From Brachynemurus nebulosus (Eukaryota; Arthropoda; Insecta; Neuroptera; Myrmeleontidae), in NCBI GenBank assembly GCA_035578155.1, contig JAPWDM010000005.1, positions 40,448,108 to 40,512,107 on the forward strand: a DNA stretch of 64,000 nt. Direction: 5' to 3'. This document shows, piece after piece, positions 59,502-64,000 of the stretch. Each line of letters opens with the position of its first letter. The stretch's first letter is position 1. The notes under the pieces were generated by a model. The model was not told the DNA's origin and did not search any database. It worked only from the letters and a program-made list of their open reading frames with translations. A program made the translations under genes and the position numbers.

Positions 59502-59609
59502 GGACTAAAGTGTTTTTGTTCATCCCTCGTGTGATTTGTTGCCAGAGGGCCTTTACAGGCCCTCTGGCAACAAACTTCACACTCGGGATTAAAATTCACA
59601 CTTTAGTCC
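59502..59609. repeat. 108-bp palindrome
   Basis: GGACTAAAGTGT is inverted at the far end as ACACTTTAGTCC; the inner core TTTGTTGCCAGAGGGCC / GGCCCTCTGGCAACAAA is a perfect 17-bp inversion around TTTACA. Small mismatched parts lie between. A diverged half-copy is near 328-362. Confidence 0.85.
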
Positions 59610-59625
59610 CTTGGTGTATAACATA

Positions 59626-60835
59626 CTATTCTAAATAAAGCAAGTAAAATTTTGATAATTTTATTAATTCATATAATTTAAGTACTGTACTAATTTTGAA
59701 TATAACTTTTTTTTAAATTGTGATGCGAAATTTTTTATTTTAATTGCATTAATCGAATTTCCGCAATGATTCAGTGATAAATCGGTGTGTAATATTTTAT
59801 AAGTAGGCAGGCATGCATTTTATAAAGAATTAACGTTATTGCTATACTAACTGTTTTCTGTAATTCAAATATTAAGTAAAACCGCACATCGAAAGAAATT
59901 TATAACGAATTTTGTAAACAATTTCATTTTTGTTCTTTTTTTCTTTGTAAGTAGCTACATATTTTATGTTTAATAAGCCGTGGGCAAAAAGATTAAGTAG
60001 TTTTTTTTTTTCTTTTGGGCCTAAACGCAGTTCAGTTAGTAAAATAGGATTAATAAATTATAATTAAGACATTAAATTTTATTACATATGAACGAGCACA
60101 TTCTGTTATTTTGAATAGGTGCATGCAAACATTGTTATTACTGTGGGTGTTCTGGTATTTTTATCTGTTTAACATAAAAATACATTCGAAAAGATAAAAT
60201 TGATTTAATATGAAAGTGGCCGAACATACCTAGTGATAATTAAACATATGGACTATATGACACAATCAAATAGAGGTATGAGATTTGTATGACATATTCA
60301 CATATGGTCTAACCCAGTGTTACTTCAAAATAATCACCAAGTGCGTATTGGACACATAAGTTGGGATTCGTCAAAGGTTAGAGCTTTTCACAATTTTCGG
60401 GATAAAATATAACGGATTTACTTGCACATAATTATTTTATTCTGAAGGTCAGTTAAACGATAATTTGGTTTCGTAAATCTTTAGCGAACTGGAATTCTAT
60501 GGATGTGCCATTCGACGTGTTCTGGAATTATTTACGTAAAAGCGAAAATTTTATCCATTTTCCAGCATTTCCTGAAAGGTTTGCACTTGACTTTTTGGGA
60601 GATGTTTTCTACTACCGAAATATATTTGGAAATAAAATTTTATTTACTGCAGGGACCGTTTTCTTTACTTCAATTTTTTTTTTTAATTTTTTGCAATTTT
60701 GGCGTTTGCGTATTTTTGAAACTTATTGACACAACCGGAATAGTTTTAATGTAGTCTACTTATCGACTGTGTCTGTTTTTATCAAACTTCTTGGATCTAC
60801 GGTTAAAACGTTAGAGCGGATGGAACAAAAAAATA
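59626..60835. other. AT-rich stretch upstream of the Penelope terminal fragment
   Basis: The 76-codon ATG frame at 60499-60729 (MDVPFDVFWNYLRKSENFIH at its start) is Phe-rich with no recognised motif; it may belong to the body of a diverged Penelope family, but nothing in it proves this. Confidence 0.35.
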
Positions 60836-60884
60836 TTTTTATTCTGATGATGGCCGAAAGGGCTGAAAACGCATTAAGTAAAAA
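60836..60884 (+). ncRNA. Hammerhead ribozyme motif, diverged Penelope terminal copy
   Basis: TTTTTATT (stem I), CTGATGA (60844-60850), T, GGCC-GAAAG-GGCT (stem II), GAAA (60865-60868), A CGCA TT (stem III), A at 60876 (expected cleavage-site base), then AGTAAAAA (60877-60884), which pairs with all eight stem I bases, one as G-U. Stem II differs from the palindrome copies at several positions yet still pairs. This is the best-formed of the three. Confidence 0.78.
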
Positions 60885-60989
60885 GAATATTACTTTTTCT
60901 GAAATTTGACAAAGTAATTAAAACTTTAAATATTTTTCAATATTTAAAATGAAATTTCATAAAGTAAATCTCTCAATAGTGAATTATTT
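60836..60989 (+). mobile_element. Terminal fragment of a diverged Penelope-like element
   Basis: After the hammerhead the sequence follows the outer end of the palindrome arms: TGACAAAGTAATTAAAACTT, TAAATATTTTT, AAAATGAAATTTCA and AAAGTAAATCTCTCAATAGT. The left palindrome arm has the same 3' tail. No RT or endonuclease sequence is seen upstream. Confidence 0.72.
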
Positions 60990-62464
60990 ACAAAACAATA
61001 TCACTTTGAAGCTCAGTATTTCGCAAACAGTGCTTAAAAATCAAAAATGGTAAATTCTCAACGCCCTTTTTCAATACGGAAAAGTAGGGAGGTATGCTAA
61101 GAAATTAAGGAAAGAATTTTTTGTTACAGATTAATTGAAATTTCTACTTGTAGTCTGTTTATAAGTCCAAAAATGTGAAAATTCTGAAACTATAAGCGTT
61201 TCTCTGGGTTTTTTGGCATCCTAAAGTTACGGAGGTTTTTTATCGATGGTCTCAGTTCTTTTTCCGAAGTTCACTATGGTATCGAAGATACCATAATCAA
61301 ATGAACAATGTGTAATCCACTGTTAAAAGGTGTGATACGCATTGTTTTGAAAACATCGGAACTGTGGTCGGAGTTGAAGCTGTATAATATCAGTAGTTTT
61401 GCTTTGATGGACAACTAAGAATGTTTATCTATATTTAGAATATATGCACATATGATTGATAAGTGATAAATTAATCAACCGCGGTCATCTAGATTAATGA
61501 CTAACGATTTACGATTAATCGTTGTGTCGCAACTTTCTTAAAACGTTCCTTTTTAGAACCGGATCTCTGATCAAAATTTATTATAAATAGGCACAATTTT
61601 GACGATATTAAAACAAATTACGCAGCGACAAAACTTTCGTTTGAGGTTTTATTTAAAAAATAAAGTAATATTAGGTTAAAATCTTCAGTTGTATACATAC
61701 TTTGTTTTAAAAACTTCAGACATTTCTATGAATTCTACTCTTTTGGTAATTTATGATGATTTGAATATATATATTTTTTTTTTTTAAACTGAGTAAGTAC
61801 GTAATCTATGAAGTTATAATTTTATTTAAAATTTTTCTTAAAATATTCAGAATCAATAAATTATTTCATGATTTCAGCCTATTCATAAAGAAATAATTTT
61901 CAACTGTTTTTACTCTGTTTAATTATAGATAATCAAATCATCGTTCTCATAATATAATAATCGCTATTACCAAATATAACGATCATTTTCAATTAGTGGT
62001 TTTATAAAAATACAAGTTTTACTTACTTCATACAATGTAATTTGTTTCTAAATGAATTTCTTATTTAAAAAAAATATATAATAATTATTATTAGTTAATC
62101 ATTTCTATTTAAAAATATTTCTCACGTTTCTTTAATTAAACGATATAATTTTCTATTAATATTATTTTAAAGATAATAATAATTAGAAGCGAAATTAATA
62201 TAAAAAACTAAACAGTTTTTTTATTTTGATCATCTTTATTTACTTTACATATATTATAATGCTAGTAAAAGTAAGAGAGAGAAATATATAAATTGGAATT
62301 TTAATTTATTTTAGAGTTTATAGAGAAATATTCCAATGAAGATAAATAGTCTACTTTAATTTTTACCCAGTGTAAATTACCTAGAATTAACGGAACAAAG
62401 GGTTACATAGGTACTACGGTGTTAGTAGTTGGAACCTGAGTGTTAAATAATTATTTTATTATCG
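60990..62464. other. AT-rich stretch, nothing recognised
   Basis: No gene or repeat terminus was identified. Confidence 0.4.
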
Positions 62465-62469
62465 TTAGT

Positions 62470-62800
62470 GATAAGCAAAATCAGTGTTGACCTTGCAGAC
62501 GTGTGTCTTGCATTTTTTTGGAGATCTAGGTCTATGGTATGCATAATCTAAAAAACAATACTAAAATTATAAGCAGGATCTCAAAACCTATATGATGATT
62601 TAAGTGAACAAAAATTTAGGAAACCCTAAAGATTATTGTTAATGCAATAGTGAGCAAAATCAGTCTTGTTCTTGCAATATTATTGATGAATGAAACCAAG
62701 ATTAAGTCTGAGACGAAGACTGAAATCTATGAAACGGAGATTACTAGTGCAAGGATAAAACAAGATCAATGTTAGGTACTGTGGTCTTGGCCTTGAATTT
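62470..62800 (+). repeat. Decayed TCTTGG-element fragment(s)
   Basis: TAGTGATAAGCAAAATCAGT (62468) and TAGTGAGCAAAATCAGTCTT (62649) both resemble the left terminus of the 56986 element, in the same orientation, followed by CTTGGTC/CTTGCA words and CCAAGATTAAG. There are probably two overlapping old copies. Confidence 0.55.
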
Positions 62801-63130
62801 GCCTTAATGACCATACACCCGGCATCAGAGATGTGATTATCGGTTTTCTGTTACTATTTAAAAAAAAAAAAAATTAAAATTATGGAAGGAGCAAAATCAG
62901 AATCTGCAACATTTGTACGAGATCCCCCCTTCACAATACAAACACACATTGTAATTACAATATAATTTATTATTGGATTCTTTACAATCCTGATAATGAA
63001 TCTACTTAGCTTTTTAAAAATCCGAATAAAAAAGGTCACATTGACAATTGAAATTTCGTTGATTTTGACAAATTTTTGGTTTTATTTACAATTTTAAATA
63101 TTACCTATATATTTCAGTCAACTTGTTTAT

Positions 63131-63909
63131 GTTTTGTGCAGCCGAGGATCTAAGCGAAGAGGAGGTAAACCGGGGCCTCTGCCGCGGGCGACAGTTGCAG
63201 GGGGCCCCAAAATCATAATGGATCGGTCTGTATCAAATTGAATCAAGAACAATTCTTAAAAATAATTATCTTAAACCATTTAAGCGTGGTGGCCATTTGT
63301 GTTTTCCAATTTGCGCTGATTTTTGTGTTTGCAGTTATTTATGCCAATGCACATATTTCATAAATCGTTCATTCTAAAAGGTTGAAATTAAAACCATGTT
63401 TAAAATAGTAACTCTTTATTTTACATATGTCCATATTTTACCTATTATCGTCGCTCCCACAAGAAAACCTCACCTAAAGTTGGATATAAAAATTTAACAA
63501 AATTCATTTTTGGGCACTTTTTTCTTATAGGAGTGTTTTAAACAGCTTAGTTTATTATTTTTTTTTTTTTTTATGGGAATAGCCAAAAAAATTTCAATTG
63601 TGAAACTTGTATCCTTTATTTTTACAAACTTTCAAAAATAACTTTTTCCAAATTTTGGAACATTGAGCCCTTGTATCTCTGATGGGGCTGGTGATAAAAA
63701 TCTAATTTGCACAACTTGTAGTGTTTTCGGACTAGGTTTATTAAAATAAAAAATCAATCTTTTACAAGACCCTCATTTTTTACCATTTCCGCAACGGGAA
63801 AAATAGGAGTTTCTTATTTTAGGACTTATCTACCTGTAAGGAGAGGGGGCGCCACTATCAAGTTTTTGCCGCGCTTCTAAAAAATCATAGATCTGGAGCT
63901 AGTTTTGTG
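63131..63909. mobile_element. 763-bp hAT-like element with perfect 8-bp duplication
   Basis: The element (63139-63901) starts CAGCCGAGGATCTAAG and ends CATAGATCTGGAGCTA; the ends are imperfectly inverted. GTTTTGTG flanks it exactly at 63131-63138 and 63902-63909. The interior has GGGGCCTCTGCCGCGGGCG near the left end and GGGGGCGCC...GCCGCGC near the right. There is no transposase. Confidence 0.78.
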
Positions 63910-64000
63910 TTTTTGTTTTGTTTTATTTTGTATTTCTGTTTTTGTTTTCCGTCACTTTACATCTGTTACAAAATTATAATTCATGTTTCAATAAACTTGT

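Noticed and set aside
63142..63164. A tempting third exon (CC GAG GAT CTA AGC GAA GAG GAG) after a good acceptor, in phase with the 8743 microexon and followed by GTAAAC.
   Set aside because: The first base of the CAG is the left border of a hAT-like element with a perfect GTTTTGTG duplication (63131 and 63902), so the sequence is a transposon terminus.
1..64000. CRISPR arrays, bacterial operons, riboswitches or rRNA genes.
   Set aside because: No regularly spaced short repeats with unique spacers, no prokaryotic gene organisation, and no rRNA-like conserved blocks seen.

Overview
The window is 64 kb of very AT-rich, gene-poor eukaryotic DNA. It looks like an insect or other arthropod chromosome: there are no bacterial-style operons, only short splice-flanked coding hints, and many small DNA transposons (hAT-, PIF/Harbinger- and TA-flanked types), a Penelope-like retroelement and repeats that carry (TA)n microsatellites. 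I cannot place it to order or species. No complete host gene is visible. The best host-gene evidence is a 35-nt candidate microexon at 8743-8777 (+) with strong splice sites. Its only open frame joins that of a candidate exon end at bases 1-23. A 201-nt open candidate exon lies at 58716-58916 (+), and weaker candidates lie at 26671-26727 (+), 40450-40577 (-) and 40286-40375 (-). Much of the window may therefore be introns of one or more long genes.

The most remarkable object is at 12339-15093. It is a 2.75 kb near-perfect palindrome made of two 5'-truncated Penelope-like elements in head-to-head orientation. Each arm carries the end of a reverse transcriptase (YVDD), a GIY-YIG endonuclease and a 3' hammerhead-ribozyme motif. 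It is inserted into a 1.6 kb dispersed repeat with a 14-bp target-site duplication, and the unoccupied paralogous site survives at 44505-44518. A third, diverged copy of the same terminal region (60836-60989) carries a hammerhead whose stem II differs by compensated changes.

The rest is a dense archive of DNA transposons. At 33505-37149 three elements are nested: a TA-flanked element, then an element with GCGYTATTCATAG ends, then an 802-bp hAT-like element with a perfect 8-bp duplication. At 37814-38631 lies an 818-bp PIF/Harbinger element flanked by TAA, holding a broken HARBI1-like transposase start and a (TA)n tract. hAT-like non-autonomous elements with 8-bp duplications lie at 30468-30640, 55725-55960, 56986-57395 (full of TCTTGG repeats) and 63139-63901. 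Foldback or cruciform-forming elements lie near 1704, 3851, 11300, 18550, 19564, 52920 and 59502. Minisatellites lie at 18.0, 41.6 and 46.9 kb.

Layout: 0-9 kb, intron-like DNA with three copies of the (TA)n repeat and a microexon; 9-19.3 kb, the repeat/Penelope complex and foldbacks; 19.5-33 kb, scattered small elements; 33.5-38.6 kb, nested transposons; 38.6-48 kb, candidate minus-strand exons, minisatellites and the second 1.6 kb repeat; 48-58 kb, mostly featureless DNA with the cruciform repeat at 52.4-53.0 kb; 58-64 kb, a candidate exon, a palindrome, the Penelope terminal fragment and a terminal hAT element. Nothing suggests these parts work together as a pathway; the organisation is that of transposon accumulation in introns or intergenic DNA.
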